Below, piece by piece: positions 22,666 to 22,763 of a stretch of 22,763 bases of DNA. Each line of letters starts with the position of its first letter. Positions within the stretch are counted from its first letter, which is position 1. Source of the stretch: Spirochaeta sp. (GTDB lineage Bacteria; Spirochaetota; Spirochaetia; Sphaerochaetales; Sphaerochaetaceae); the NCBI GenBank assembly GCA_020054965.1, contig JAIMZO010000004.1, positions 1 through 22,763 on the forward strand. Reading direction: 5' to 3'. Made by a program: the position numbers and the translations under genes. The notes under the pieces were generated by a model. That model ran no database searches. It was not told the origin of the DNA and saw only the letters and a list, made by a program, of their open reading frames with translations.

Positions 22666-22763
22666 ATCGGGTAGGAGGATGAGCCTTAATGGCTCATCCG
22701 ACCTCCCACAGAACCGTACGTACCGTTCGGTATACGGCTCCTCGTCAGTTCACGCACTCTCGG
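22666..22763 (-). mobile_element. 3' end of a group II intron (domains V and VI), running off the window
   Basis: Read on the minus strand, the edge carries a group II intron terminus. Domain V is at 22740-22711: GAGCCGTAT, a short upper stem-loop and ACGTACGGTTC. Domain VI is at 22710-22666: a 9-bp stem GGATGAGCC/GGCTCATCC with ATTAA loop, a lower stem, and an unpaired A (22673) seven bases from the proposed 3' splice site at 22666, where the intron ends in AT. The reverse-transcriptase ORF would lie beyond the window. Catalytic domain V has 30 bases, slightly less than the usual 34. Confidence 0.8.

Noticed and set aside
1..22763. tRNA, rRNA or CRISPR arrays
   Set aside because: No cloverleaf, rRNA core sequence or regularly spaced repeats were recognised on either strand by reading; no covariance search was possible.

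Overview
The window looks like chromosomal DNA of a free-living anaerobic spirochaete, most like Sphaerochaeta. This is inferred from the gene families and from roughly balanced base composition; no database was consulted. It is gene-dense, with short or negative gaps inside operons and several convergent gene pairs whose ends overlap. Mobile DNA sits at both edges: a complete IS4/IS1634-type element on the left, and the 3' end of a group II intron entering on the minus strand on the right.

Layout. 1-1708: insertion sequence with 30-bp imperfect terminal repeats and one DDE transposase. A hairpin and promoter upstream of the transposase look like a device that silences read-through transcripts. 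The element has removed the first codons of a GntR/YtrA-type regulator (about 1711-2058). 1729-8183: a tightly packed plus-strand operon of this regulator, a multi-pass SPFH/slipin protein, a LolD/MacB-type ATPase, two FtsX/MacB-type permeases, a LolA-like periplasmic carrier and a predicted outer-membrane barrel. Together they could form a complete inner-to-outer membrane route for a lipid or lipoprotein. 8180-10039: an iron-sulfur protein divergent from a Crp/Fnr regulator, which is followed by a small lipoprotein.

10091-13857: a minus-strand riboflavin operon (ribD-ribE-ribBA-ribH) behind an FMN riboswitch, with a clear promoter, a candidate terminator and a candidate hairpin over the ribosome-binding site. 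13860-14250: no intact gene; it holds a decayed coding relic and a strong hairpin terminator. 14265-16953: minus-strand hypothetical protein, YihY/BrkB membrane protein and monoacylglycerol-lipase-like hydrolase. 17066-17611: YfcE-type phosphoesterase. 17584-19320: a divergent aldehyde:ferredoxin oxidoreductase (AOR) homologue that has lost two of the three residues of its CxxCxxxC iron-sulfur motif. 19454-22651: a TGS/uridine-kinase-like nucleoside kinase, possibly translated from a leaderless mRNA, followed by a UxaE-type tagaturonate epimerase.

The observations most worth a second look are the anti-read-through hairpin in the IS, the trans-envelope operon whose regulator the IS truncated, the degenerate AOR, the possible leaderless kinase mRNA, and the unannotated group II intron terminus 14 bases after the last gene.
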